Shown: positions 13,181-21,256 of the stretch, one piece after another
Layout: each line of letters starts with the position of its first letter
Numbering within the stretch: the stretch's first letter is position 1
IMG/VR virus record: IMGVR_UViG_3300034374_000845
Location: 1 to 28,913 of that record
DNA: 28,913 nt
Origin: a virus
Strand: one strand, 5' to 3'
Program-made: the position numbers and the translations under genes
The notes under the pieces: model-generated
What the model was told of the DNA's origin: nothing
Seen by the model: only the letters and a program-made list of their open reading frames with translations
The model's database searches: none

Positions 13181-15223
13181 ATGAAACTAACTCTTGACGT
13201 AGAGAACACGGTCACACACCGTGACGGCAAGCTGCATCTTGACCCATTTGAGCCAGAGAACTCACTGACTATGGTAGGGATGCTGACTGACCAAGGTGTT
13301 GAGCATACGGTTACCTTTGACCATAGTAAGGTAGATGCTGATGAGAATGGACATGTATTGGTTCAGGAGTTTCTAGATGCCACTACTATCTTAATCATGC
13401 ACAATGCAGCACACGACTTGCTCTGGCTCTGGGAATCAGGCTTTAAGTATGATGGGCCTGTGTTCGACACGATGCTTGCTGAGTATGTACTGCAACGTGG
13501 TATCAAGGAGCCGCTGTCTCTAGAGGCTTGCGCTGAACGATACGAGTTAGATACTAAGAAGCAAGACACACTGAAGGAGTATTTCAAGAAGGGCTACACT
13601 ACTCGTGATATTCCGCATGATGAGTTGTTGGAGTATTGCTCTGCTGACGTACATGCTACGCAGCAGTTGTGCGATAAACTTATGCTAAGGCTAAACAGCA
13701 ATGAAGACAGCAGCTTACGTGGTACAGTTGACCTTACTAATCAGGTAGCTGTCTGTCTGTCACGCATATATCAGCGTGGTTTTGCAGTTGACACAGGCTC
13801 TCTAAACACTGTGCGGCAGGAGTTTGAGCAGGAGCGAGATGATCTTCAGCGTGATCTTCAGTCACACGTGCGTAAACTTATGGGTGACACTCCTATTAAT
13901 CTAAACAGCCCGGAGCAATTGTCTTGGGTTGTGTATGGACGTAAAGTATTGGACAAGCAGTATTGGGGCAGTGTCATTGACCCATATATGGATACTGCAG
14001 ATTTCCGCAGTCTTGTTTCCAGTGGTACAGAACGCCTTTACAAGACAAAAGCTACGCAGTGCAGTGAATGTAACGGAAGAGGCAAAGTGCGTAAGACTAA
14101 GAAAGACGGCTCACCTTTTGCTAACGCCACTAAGTGCAATTCTTGTGGTGGTTCTGGCTATCACTTTATATCGACCAAAGAATATGCGGGACTAAAGTTT
14201 AAACCGCCATCTGCCAAGTGGGCTAGTGCGAATGGTTTTAGTACAGGTAAGCAAAAGCTAGAAGTTCTTGAGGGTACAGCACGTGCCAAAGAAATGACAG
14301 ATGCCGTAGACTTCCTGTCAAAAGTTCGACGCTTGTCTGCTGTGGATACGTACCTATCGTCTTTTGTAGAAGGTATTCGTATGTACACTAAACAAGATGG
14401 AAAGCTTCATGTCCGGCTGCTGCAGCATAGGGCATCTACAGGACGACTATCTAGCGTTGATCCTAATATGCAGAACATGCCCCGTGGCGGTACATTCCCT
14501 GTCAAGAAGGTGTTTGTATCACGTTGGGAAGGTGGCAAGATTATGGAAGCCGACTTTGCGCAGCTAGAGTTTCGCACTGCCGCATATTTATCACAGGATG
14601 GAGTTGCAATTGAAGAAGTATCTACTGGGTTTGATGTACACAGTTACACCGCTAAAGTTATTACCGATGCTGGTCAGCCTACGGATAGGCAGACTGCAAA
14701 GGCTCACACGTTTGCACCGCTTTATGGCGCAACAGGCTTTGGGAGAACGCCAGCGGAGGCAGCATACTACGAACACTTTACGAAAAAGTACGAAGGAATC
14801 GGGTTATGGCACTCCAAATTGGCTAAAGAGGCTATAAGCACACAGAGAATTACCACTCCATCTGGTAGGCAGTTTGATTTCCCTGATGTGAAACGCACTG
14901 CAAATGGCAGGGTTAGTAACTTTACTCAGATAAAGAACTACCCAGTGCAATCATTTGCTACTGCAGACATTGTGCCTATAGCCTTATTGCATATTGATAA
15001 ACTTCTGGAGAATATGCAGTCATGCGTGGTAAATACTGTACACGATTCTATCGTTATTGATGTTCATCCAGATGAAGAAAGAAGTGTAATAGATGTTATT
15101 ACACAGACAAACAAAGAACTACCGGGCTTGATTACCATGCGTTGGGGTATGGTGTTCAATGTACCTCTGCTATTAGAGGCTAAAATCGGGCCAAATTGGC
15201 TTGACACTAAAGACGTAACATGA
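13181..15223 (+). CDS. polA: DNA polymerase family A with DnaJ-like zinc-finger insert (680 aa)
   Basis: The 3'-5' exonuclease domain is intact: D6-x-E8, N75-x3-D79 (HNAAHD) and Y152-x3-D156 (YCSAD). The polymerase domain has motif A D458 (MEADFAQLEF), motif B R503-x3-K507-x3-F511-x3-Y515-G and motif C H621-D622. Position F511 corresponds to residue 762 of E. coli Pol I, here the ancestral Phe. Between the domains lie two CxxCxGxG zinc-finger repeats (residues 294-301 and 319-326) like the central domain of DnaJ. I recall this insert from HMO-2011-type marine phages. There is no 5'-3' nuclease domain. It is the main replicase. Confidence 0.95.
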   Translation: MKLTLDVENTVTHRDGKLHLDPFEPENSLTMVGMLTDQGVEHTVTFDHSKVDADENGHVLVQEFLDATTILIMHNAAHDLLWLWESGFKYDGPVFDTMLAEYVLQRGIKEPLSLEACAERYELDTKKQDTLKEYFKKGYTTRDIPHDELLEYCSADVHATQQLCDKLMLRLNSNEDSSLRGTVDLTNQVAVCLSRIYQRGFAVDTGSLNTVRQEFEQERDDLQRDLQSHVRKLMGDTPINLNSPEQLSWVVYGRKVLDKQYWGSVIDPYMDTADFRSLVSSGTERLYKTKATQCSECNGRGKVRKTKKDGSPFANATKCNSCGGSGYHFISTKEYAGLKFKPPSAKWASANGFSTGKQKLEVLEGTARAKEMTDAVDFLSKVRRLSAVDTYLSSFVEGIRMYTKQDGKLHVRLLQHRASTGRLSSVDPNMQNMPRGGTFPVKKVFVSRWEGGKIMEADFAQLEFRTAAYLSQDGVAIEEVSTGFDVHSYTAKVITDAGQPTDRQTAKAHTFAPLYGATGFGRTPAEAAYYEHFTKKYEGIGLWHSKLAKEAISTQRITTPSGRQFDFPDVKRTANGRVSNFTQIKNYPVQSFATADIVPIALLHIDKLLENMQSCVVNTVHDSIVIDVHPDEERSVIDVITQTNKELPGLITMRWGMVFNVPLLLEAKIGPNWLDTKDVT

Positions 15224-15229
15224 TATAAC
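15201..15229 (+). promoter_or_regulatory. Sigma70-like promoter before ssDNA-binding gene
   Basis: TTGACA (15201-15206), 17 bases, TATAAC (15224-15229). The -35 lies in the last codons of the polymerase gene. It gives the downstream recombination genes a second source of transcript. Confidence 0.75.
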
Positions 15230-15262
15230 TACGACTCTTAAACTGAAGAAAAGGAGAAATAA

Positions 15263-16114
15263 ATGACACAGGTTACTACAATCGACACTAACAACTATGC
15301 GGCAATGGCTAAGTTAACAGGCATTGCTAGTGAGGGTACGGGTAGCAAGGGAAGCACCCTAGCCCGTATGCGCATCAATCATTCACCTATTCTGGGTGAT
15401 GAGTCTATCCTTGTAAAAGGCGGCACCTACAAGCTAGACATTCCAGATGGCCCCACTTACTACGCACCGTCAATTAAAATTCGTGCATTCTTGCAGCGTT
15501 TTATGTATAAGCGGTGGACTTCTGACGGCTTTGTCAAAACACTCATGGCTGATAATCTTGAACTTGATCTGAAAGATAATTTCGGTGGTTTTAACTGCGG
15601 TAAACCTGCCGGATACGTCAAGGACTTCAAGGCACTAAAACCTGAACTGCAAGAACTTATCAAGCAAACTAAGCGTGTAAGAGCAGTGTTTGGTACAGTG
15701 GAGATGTCTAGCCCAGTAGATGAGAAGGGTAAAAAGGTATCCCTAGAACCTACCCCATTCATATGGGAGATAGATAACCGGGAGGCTTTTGACGAGTTGG
15801 GGAACACCTTTAAGCAGCTTGCCAAGATGCAGCGTCTTCCAGTGCAGCATCCCATCACACTAAATACTGATGAGCGTAAGCTACAGACAGGTGGAAAATA
15901 CTATGTTCCTGTCTCTTCACTTGATCTGACGACTACTTTGGAGATGGACAATGCAGATCAAAAACTTGCAGGAGACTTCTTATCGTGGATTGAAAACTAC
16001 AATGTCTACATTGCCAATGCTTGGGACGAAAAGAAGCAAGCCCAGATGATGGATGAAGAAGACAGTGACATTGTAGATGATCTTGTCGATATAGAAGTTG
16101 AAGAGGTAGCATAA
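15263..16114 (+). CDS. Probable phage single-stranded DNA-binding protein (283 aa)
   Basis: The body is mixed alpha/beta with many basic and aromatic residues. The C-terminus is a strongly acidic tail (EEDSDIVDDLVDIEVEEVA, residues 265-283), the hallmark of phage and bacterial ssDNA-binding proteins such as T7 gp2.5. It lies between polymerase and exonuclease and has its own promoter and a strong AAAAGGAG site, fitting a protein needed in large amounts. I do not recognise the family from the core, so the call rests on the tail and context. Confidence 0.6.
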   Translation: MTQVTTIDTNNYAAMAKLTGIASEGTGSKGSTLARMRINHSPILGDESILVKGGTYKLDIPDGPTYYAPSIKIRAFLQRFMYKRWTSDGFVKTLMADNLELDLKDNFGGFNCGKPAGYVKDFKALKPELQELIKQTKRVRAVFGTVEMSSPVDEKGKKVSLEPTPFIWEIDNREAFDELGNTFKQLAKMQRLPVQHPITLNTDERKLQTGGKYYVPVSSLDLTTTLEMDNADQKLAGDFLSWIENYNVYIANAWDEKKQAQMMDEEDSDIVDDLVDIEVEEVA

Positions 16115-16974
16115 TGAATCACCCTGCTGAACTGGCTGTGCATCAGTACATGGAGAACGCTGTTAAGGGTAAGTCCTCAATGTCAGAGGATACTATTAAA
16201 CAGGTAGGTCAAGATGTAATGAACGCACTTCAACGCCAGTTTGGTGGGGGTAACAAGCGTGACAAGTTTGGTCTGCGTATGTCAAACGTAGGTAGGCCAA
16301 CTTGCCAGCTTTGGTTTGAGAAGAATGAACCAGAGAAAGCGTTACCCTTTCCAACAACATTTGTAATGAACATGATGCTTGGAGACATCGTAGAGGCGGT
16401 CTTCAAGGGTCTTCTGAAAGAAGCAGGAGTGCAGTATGAAGATGATGAAAAGGTTACTCTACAGCTTGACGACGATACATCCATCACTGGCACCTATGAT
16501 ATTGTTATTGACGGTGCTGTTGATGATATTAAGTCAGCATCTAATTGGTCGTATACTAACAAGTTTGAATCTTTCGACACACTAAAGAAAGGAGATGCTT
16601 TCGGTTATGTAGGACAGCTTGCTGGCTATGCAAAAGCGTCAGGAAAACGTGCAGGTGGATGGTGGGTAGTGAACAAAGCTAACGGCCAGTTTAAGTACGT
16701 ACCAGCTACAGGCATGGATGTTGAGGAAGAAGTAGGTAAGATCAAAGAGACATCAGATGCGGTTGAAGCTAACAAGTTTGAACGCTGCTTTGAGGCCGTG
16801 CCTGAAACATTTCGTGGTAAGCCTACAGGTAATACTATGCTTGGTACAGAGTGTGGTTTCTGTCGCTATCGTTTCTCGTGCTGGCCGGAAATACAGGAAC
16901 TACCTGCAGTAGCATCACAGGCTAAGAACCCTAAAACAGTTGCGTATGTAAGTCTGGCTGAAGAGTATGCCTAA
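16114..16974 (+). CDS. Cas4/RecB-like exonuclease with four-Cys cluster (286 aa)
   Basis: The nuclease core has GTYDIVID with D129 and the D138-I-K140 motif of the PD-(D/E)XK/RecB family, followed by the helix GQLAGYAKASGK with the Gln-Tyr of that superfamily. C64 near the N-terminus plus C247-x2-C250-x5-C256 match the four-cysteine iron-sulfur staple of Cas4 and AddB-type nucleases. A DNA exonuclease with a [4Fe-4S] cluster is therefore likely, serving recombination or host DNA breakdown as T7 gp6 does. The start overlaps the previous stop (TAATG). No CRISPR genes are nearby. Confidence 0.8.
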   Translation: MNHPAELAVHQYMENAVKGKSSMSEDTIKQVGQDVMNALQRQFGGGNKRDKFGLRMSNVGRPTCQLWFEKNEPEKALPFPTTFVMNMMLGDIVEAVFKGLLKEAGVQYEDDEKVTLQLDDDTSITGTYDIVIDGAVDDIKSASNWSYTNKFESFDTLKKGDAFGYVGQLAGYAKASGKRAGGWWVVNKANGQFKYVPATGMDVEEEVGKIKETSDAVEANKFERCFEAVPETFRGKPTGNTMLGTECGFCRYRFSCWPEIQELPAVASQAKNPKTVAYVSLAEEYA

Positions 16975-17422
16975 CTACAAAGCATTTCGTGCGGCACGAA
17001 AATATGGGTATAGGAGTGGATTAGAGCATAAGCTTTCCGTTTATCTAGATGAACTCAAAGTCAAGTACGACTACGAGAACATAAAAATTGAGTGGGAAGA
17101 CTTGGCCTACCGCACCTATACTCCTGACTTCATACTGGACAACGGTATCATCATTGAGACGAAGGGCATGTTTACGGCGGCTGATAGACGCAAGCATCTT
17201 GCAATCAAGAAGCAGCATCCTAAGTTAGACCTTCGTTTTGTATTTGAAAACAGTAGACGTAAGCTGCGTAAAGGTGCTAAGTCTACATATGCAGAGTGGT
17301 GTATTAAATACGGGTTTAGATACTATGACCGCATCATTCCCGAAGATTGGCTAAAGGAGAAGGGTAAAAACAATCACCCTAAGTTTATCAAGTTTAGTGG
17401 AACCAAAGTGAAGAGGAGATGA
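16967..17422 (+). CDS. T7 gp3-like endonuclease I, Holliday junction resolvase (151 aa)
   Basis: The residues E20, D54, E64 and K66 correspond one to one with the catalytic E20, D55, E65 and K67 of T7 endonuclease I. They occur in RSGLEHKL, YTPDFILDNG and IIIETKGM. The length (151) is close to the T7 enzyme (149). It resolves branched DNA before packaging and helps degrade host DNA. It overlaps the exonuclease gene by 8 bases, the same pairing of junction resolvase and exonuclease used by T7-like phages. Confidence 0.9.
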   Translation: MPNYKAFRAARKYGYRSGLEHKLSVYLDELKVKYDYENIKIEWEDLAYRTYTPDFILDNGIIIETKGMFTAADRRKHLAIKKQHPKLDLRFVFENSRRKLRKGAKSTYAEWCIKYGFRYYDRIIPEDWLKEKGKNNHPKFIKFSGTKVKRR

Positions 17423-17424
17423 GC

Positions 17425-17781
17425 ATGACAGATCATATGACATTTGAAGATGAGGACTTTGTAATTCGTGTAAGACCTACCGTATCGGACGAAGACTGGA
17501 CAGGTGAGATAGACATCTCTATTATTTCTGGTCCAGATAATCCTATGGATGATGAAAGCTACTCACAGCTAATGCACTTTTGTAAAATGATGTGTGCTAC
17601 AGTACCTATCATGGAACAGGACGAAACAATCCGTAATCTTGTTCACACATATGTCATGGAAGTTGTTGACAACGAGATGGGTATTGATGTAGAACTTGAG
17701 GAAGAGTTGGGTGTAGAGAAAACGTACGATGGTAATGTTGTACATCTCAACTTCAACAGTAAGACCGGGGGCAATGCCTGA
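17425..17781 (+). CDS. Acidic hypothetical protein (118 aa)
   Basis: The ATG at 17425 is chosen because GAGGAG lies six bases upstream; an ATG at 17419 overlapping the previous stop is possible. The protein is acidic (many Asp/Glu near both ends), with a central helix containing MHFCKMMCATVP. Neither fold nor function is recognised. It is translationally linked to the resolvase gene before it and the DUF3310 gene after it (one-base overlap). Confidence 0.75.
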   Translation: MTDHMTFEDEDFVIRVRPTVSDEDWTGEIDISIISGPDNPMDDESYSQLMHFCKMMCATVPIMEQDETIRNLVHTYVMEVVDNEMGIDVELEEELGVEKTYDGNVVHLNFNSKTGGNA

Positions 17782-18098
17782 TGAGGCATGAGCAGTACAT
17801 GAAAAACAAACTAGCTGAAGATGAGGAGAAATTGATGGATGAGTATTACACAAAGCAAATGAAAGATACAAAGACAGATATGGTCAACAGTCCTTCGCAT
17901 TACAATCAATCAGGTATTGAGTGCATTGCTGCTATTCAGGCTGCGCTAGGACCGAACTTCAAGTATTACCTACAGGGTAATATTATGAAGTACATGTGGC
18001 GTTTTGACTACAAGGGTAAGCCGCTTGAGGATTTGCAGAAAGCACAGTGGTATCTTAACACACTTGTAGAAGATGTGATGGCGAGTGATGAGAGTTAA
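17781..18098 (+). CDS. DUF3310 phage protein (105 aa)
   Basis: Residues 35-97 match DUF3310 (PF11753), common in phages. VNSPSHYNQSGIECIAAIQA is followed by YYLQGNIMKYMWRFDYKGK and LEDLQKAQWYLNTL. These genes are often labelled nucleotide kinase in databases, but I know of no solid evidence for that. An N-terminal charged helix of about 30 residues precedes the domain. The start overlaps the preceding stop (TGATG). Confidence 0.9.
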   Translation: MRHEQYMKNKLAEDEEKLMDEYYTKQMKDTKTDMVNSPSHYNQSGIECIAAIQAALGPNFKYYLQGNIMKYMWRFDYKGKPLEDLQKAQWYLNTLVEDVMASDES

Positions 18099-18246
18099 GG
18101 TATACATCAACATTGACATTGACCCTGAAGAATATCCTATACCTGCCGATGAGGACGTAGGCACGGAGATCGAAGACGGCATAAAAGAATACTTCTATGA
18201 TGTAGAAGGTGCCGAAATACGCAACATAAAAACATTAACGGAGTGA
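18088..18246 (+). CDS. Small acidic protein (52 aa)
   Basis: The ATG overlaps the end of the DUF3310 gene by 11 bases. The protein begins MRVKVYINIDIDPEEYPIPA and is acidic throughout, with an apparent strand-helix-strand pattern (IEDGIKEYFYDVEGAEIRNI). I recall similar short proteins with the I-D-x-D-x-E-E-Y-P motif in related phages. Its function is unknown. Confidence 0.65.
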   Translation: MRVKVYINIDIDPEEYPIPADEDVGTEIEDGIKEYFYDVEGAEIRNIKTLTE

Positions 18247-18251
18247 GAAAC

Positions 18252-20192
18252 ATGAACAACTATTTACCAACAGACTACCAAAACTTCATTGCTCTTTCAC
18301 GGTATGCCCGATGGAAAGAGGATGAGCAGCGTCGTGAGACATGGGGTGAGACAGTCGCACGATACTTTGATTATATGACACAGCATCTCAAGAGTAAGCA
18401 CAAGTATGTCCTGTCGGATGAACTGCGTGGTGAACTTGAGCAAGCTGTGTTAAACCAAGACATCATGCCAAGCATGAGAGCATTGATGACCGCTGGACCT
18501 GCGCTTGACCGTTGTCATGTGGGCGGTTACAACTGCTCTTATGTACCTGTCGATAATCCAAGAGCATTCGACGAGACTATGTACATACTCATGTGCGGCA
18601 CTGGTGTAGGCTTCTCAGTAGAACGTCACAACATTGAGAAGCTACCTGTCGTCAACGAAGACATGCATCTTAGTGATACAGTCATCAAGGTTGGCGACTC
18701 TCGTCCGGGCTGGGCCAAGTCACTGCGTGAACTAATCTCTCTCCTCTACGCAGGACAGATACCCCAATGGGATACGTCAGAGGTTCGTCCTGCTGGCGCA
18801 CGTCTCAAGACCTTTGGTGGTAGAGCAAGTGGCCCAGCCCCACTTGAGGAACTGTTTGAGTTCCTTGTAGAGAAGTTCAAGGGTGCAGCAGGTCGTCGCC
18901 TGTTCCCCATTGAATGTCACGACATCATGTGTAAGATTGGTGAGGTTGTAGTCGTAGGCGGTGTACGTCGTAGCGCACTCATCAGCCTGTCCAACTTGAA
19001 TGATGACCAGATGGCACATGCCAAGTCAGGTATGTGGTGGGAGAATGAAGGACAACGTGCGCTGGCTAACAACAGCGTAGCCTACAAGGGCAAGCCAGAG
19101 ATGGGTACATTCATGCGTGAGTGGGTATCCCTGTACGAAAGCAAGTCCGGTGAACGTGGTATCTTCAATCGTAAGTCAGCACAGGTACAGGCAGCTAAGA
19201 ATGGTCGCCGTGAGGTAGAGCATGATTTCGGATGCAACCCTTGCAGTGAAATTATCTTGCGTCCATACCAGTTCTGTAATCTGTCTGAGGTTGTTGTGCG
19301 GTCATCAGACACGCAGCAGACGCTTACCGACAAGGTTCGTCTTGCCACTATCTTGGGTACGTTCCAGTCTACACTGACTGACTTCAAATACCTGCGTAAT
19401 ATATGGAAGAAGAACACAGAAGAGGAACGCTTGCTTGGTGTATCACTGACAGGTATCATGGACAATGACATGATGGCTGGTAAGTCAGCGCATCTGGGCA
19501 AGAACATTGGTTCCACCCTCAATGCACTCAAGGAACAGGCAATTGAAACTAACGCAGCTATGGCACAGCAGCTTGACATTCCACAGTCAACAGCTATTAC
19601 CTGTGTCAAGCCTAGTGGTACAGTCTCGCAGCTTGTTGACAGTGCCAGTGGCATTCATGCCCGTCACAACCCATACTACATTCGCACGGTACGGGGTGAT
19701 AACAAAGACCCAATCACACAGTTCCTTGTGTCAGAGGGTATACCGGCAGAGCCTGATGTTATGAAGCCTGATAGCACGACAGTGTTCAGCTTCCCAATGA
19801 AGTCACCCAACAGTGCAGTATGTCGCACAGAGATGGATGCCATTGAGCAGCTTGAGTTGTGGTTGCAGTATCAGCGTCACTGGTGTGAGCATAAACCATC
19901 TGTCACTATCTCTGTTAAAGAGAATGAGTGGATGGCTGTAGGCTCATGGGTGTACGAACATTTCGATGAAGTGTCAGGCATTAGCTTCCTGCCATTCAGT
20001 GAGCATACGTATAAGCAAGCACCTTATCAGGACATTGATGAGGATACGTACAGAGAACTCTTGACACAGATGCCTAAGAGTGTTAATTGGAATATGCTAC
20101 AAGAGTTTGAGAAGGAAGACACTACATCCGGTGGACGTGAGTTGGCTTGTACTGCTGGTGTATGTGAGGTAGTGGACTTGAACGCAGCGTGA
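18252..20192 (+). CDS. nrdJ: Class II (B12-dependent) ribonucleotide reductase (646 aa)
   Basis: The enzyme reduces ribonucleotides to deoxyribonucleotides using adenosylcobalamin. C95 (YNCSYVP), C331 (NPCSEI) and C342 (QFCNLSE) match C119, C408 and C419 of the Lactobacillus leichmannii enzyme, including the 11-residue gap. The C-terminal CTAGVC (C633, C638) is the swinging redox pair. MCGTGVGFSVE and PSGTVSQLVDSASG are further family signatures. The start at 18252 has GGAG upstream. Class II enzymes are monomeric and need no R2 gene, matching its absence here. The host must supply B12. Confidence 0.95.
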   Translation: MNNYLPTDYQNFIALSRYARWKEDEQRRETWGETVARYFDYMTQHLKSKHKYVLSDELRGELEQAVLNQDIMPSMRALMTAGPALDRCHVGGYNCSYVPVDNPRAFDETMYILMCGTGVGFSVERHNIEKLPVVNEDMHLSDTVIKVGDSRPGWAKSLRELISLLYAGQIPQWDTSEVRPAGARLKTFGGRASGPAPLEELFEFLVEKFKGAAGRRLFPIECHDIMCKIGEVVVVGGVRRSALISLSNLNDDQMAHAKSGMWWENEGQRALANNSVAYKGKPEMGTFMREWVSLYESKSGERGIFNRKSAQVQAAKNGRREVEHDFGCNPCSEIILRPYQFCNLSEVVVRSSDTQQTLTDKVRLATILGTFQSTLTDFKYLRNIWKKNTEEERLLGVSLTGIMDNDMMAGKSAHLGKNIGSTLNALKEQAIETNAAMAQQLDIPQSTAITCVKPSGTVSQLVDSASGIHARHNPYYIRTVRGDNKDPITQFLVSEGIPAEPDVMKPDSTTVFSFPMKSPNSAVCRTEMDAIEQLELWLQYQRHWCEHKPSVTISVKENEWMAVGSWVYEHFDEVSGISFLPFSEHTYKQAPYQDIDEDTYRELLTQMPKSVNWNMLQEFEKEDTTSGGRELACTAGVCEVVDLNAA

Positions 20193-20206
20193 TTGAGGGA
20201 GCAGAC

Positions 20207-20305
20207 ATGCCTAACTGGTGGCAGTGGTGGTTGTTACTAGCCATCACTGTCAACACCACAATCAATATTGTTGTATTCTTCAAGCACAGGTTTAAGAAGA
20301 GGTAG
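20207..20305 (+). CDS. Single-pass membrane micro-protein (32 aa)
   Basis: The frame from the ATG at 20207 has a GAGGGAG ribosome binding site. It encodes a Trp-rich start (MPNWWQWW), one hydrophobic segment at about residues 9-25 and a basic tail (KHRFKKR). The charge pattern predicts the tail in the cytoplasm. It fills the gap between the reductase and the endonuclease VII gene exactly, which supports it. Function unknown. Confidence 0.5.
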   Translation: MPNWWQWWLLLAITVNTTINIVVFFKHRFKKR

Positions 20306-20309
20306 TGTT

Positions 20310-20714
20310 ATGCAATTTGAATTGTTCTCAATAGAGTATGAAGAAGATGAAAATGGTATTTTATGTAGAGACTGTAACATAAGAAAACCAAGAGAGTCGT
20401 TTAGATTATACAGAAGAGCAACGGGAGATAGGGAATGTAGAAGCACATCCTGTAAAGACTGCCAGAAAAAACACAATCAGGTTGTTAATAGGATACGAAA
20501 GACAGCACCGCCTATGACAAAGACCTGTCAAGCCTGTGGAAAAGAACACGACAAACTTGTTCTTGACCATTGCCATGAAACTGAGACATTTAGAGGATGG
20601 CTATGCTCTCCCTGTAATCTTGCTTTAGGAACACTGGGAGACAGCATTGAAAGGGTTGAAAAGGCGTTGAGTTATCTAAAGAAAAGTAAATCAAAGAAAG
20701 GAGTTGACAGATGA
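20310..20714 (+). CDS. Endonuclease VII-like HNH resolvase (134 aa)
   Basis: The C-terminal part matches recombination endonuclease VII (PF02945, T4 gp49 family). CQACGKEHDKLVLDHCHETE provides a zinc pair and the DHCH catalytic box, then RGWLCSPCNLALGTLGDSIE the second zinc pair. An additional CxxC pair occurs near the N-terminus (LCRDCNIRK) with CKDC after it. Such enzymes cut branched DNA; smaller phage versions may be free-standing HNH nucleases. Together with the T7-type resolvase at 16967 it is a second possible junction-cutting enzyme. Confidence 0.85.
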   Translation: MQFELFSIEYEEDENGILCRDCNIRKPRESFRLYRRATGDRECRSTSCKDCQKKHNQVVNRIRKTAPPMTKTCQACGKEHDKLVLDHCHETETFRGWLCSPCNLALGTLGDSIERVEKALSYLKKSKSKKGVDR

Positions 20715-20914
20715 GAGAACAGATGATAGAGGTACTACGTAAACATGCACAGGCAAACGTAGCACTGCATGTTGCCAACATTGAATGTTATCTACGTAAC
20801 CCAGTAGGGATAGGAGAACATTCAGACATTATGGAAGCTATGCAGGGGGAGTTGGACAAGATTGCAGCACATGAAGATAGGCTTGACATCTTGAACAATT
20901 ACTTCAATGAGTAA
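20711..20914 (+). CDS. Small helical phage protein (67 aa)
   Basis: The ATG overlaps the previous stop (ATGA) with AAAGGAG upstream. The protein is two or three helices with the segment DIMEAMQGELDKIAAHEDRL and then ILNNYF. I recall similar short proteins in marine phages, annotated as hypothetical. It might form a coiled coil. No known function. Confidence 0.7.
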   Translation: MREQMIEVLRKHAQANVALHVANIECYLRNPVGIGEHSDIMEAMQGELDKIAAHEDRLDILNNYFNE

Positions 20915-21041
20915 GAAAAAAGAGAAGCTGGCTTGGAAAAGAGAAGAGGGGTGGGTGCAATTTAATCCACCCCCTAAACACCCACAGTATGAAGAATGGA
21001 TAAAACGAAAGGAGAAAGAAGATGAAAAAAGTGAAAAATAG
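20907..21041 (+). CDS. Small Lys/Glu-rich protein (44 aa)
   Basis: The frame starts at an ATG overlapping the end of the previous gene by 8 bases. The product is rich in Lys and Glu, with a central WVQFNPPPKHPQYEEW segment and a charged helical tail. The last 20 bases overlap the next gene in another frame. It has no strong ribosome binding site, so coupling to the previous gene is likely. No family is recognised. Confidence 0.5.
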   Translation: MSKKKEKLAWKREEGWVQFNPPPKHPQYEEWIKRKEKEDEKSEK

Positions 21042-21234
21042 CGGTCTTTTAAATAATTTTGAAGATGGTTATGCCGCATTTAGCCGGGTTATAAAAAGGA
21101 AAAATAATTTTTTTCATCAAGTAGCTAACCCGCTAAAGAAAGGTACTACACCCTATCGTGAGTGGCAGCGTGGATGGAACACTGCTTACTTTGATAATCT
21201 GGAGAAACTAAATGGACTTACAACTAGAAGCTGA
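21022..21234 (+). CDS. RMF/CrpP-like small protein (70 aa)
   Basis: The C-terminal half (NPLKKGTTPYREWQRGWNTA, then YFDNLEKL) resembles the ribosome modulation factor/CrpP group: a Gly-Tyr-x-Ala-Phe helix, a Pro-Tyr turn and an Arg-x-Trp-x-x-Gly-Trp helix. The N-terminal half has EDGYAAFSRV. RMF silences ribosomes by dimerising them; phage relatives have unknown function. The strong AAAGGAGAAAG ribosome binding site supports the start. This is a weak to moderate similarity judged by eye. Confidence 0.6.
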   Translation: MKKVKNSGLLNNFEDGYAAFSRVIKRKNNFFHQVANPLKKGTTPYREWQRGWNTAYFDNLEKLNGLTTRS

Positions 21235-21256
21235 ACAGTGGATGAAGGAGAAAAAA

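Noticed and set aside
14060-14158. A separate DnaJ chaperone gene
   Set aside because: The zinc-finger motifs are in frame within the polymerase; no J domain is present.
16114-16974. Cas4 as part of a CRISPR-Cas locus
   Set aside because: No cas1, cas2 or repeat array is near; the context is phage replication and recombination.
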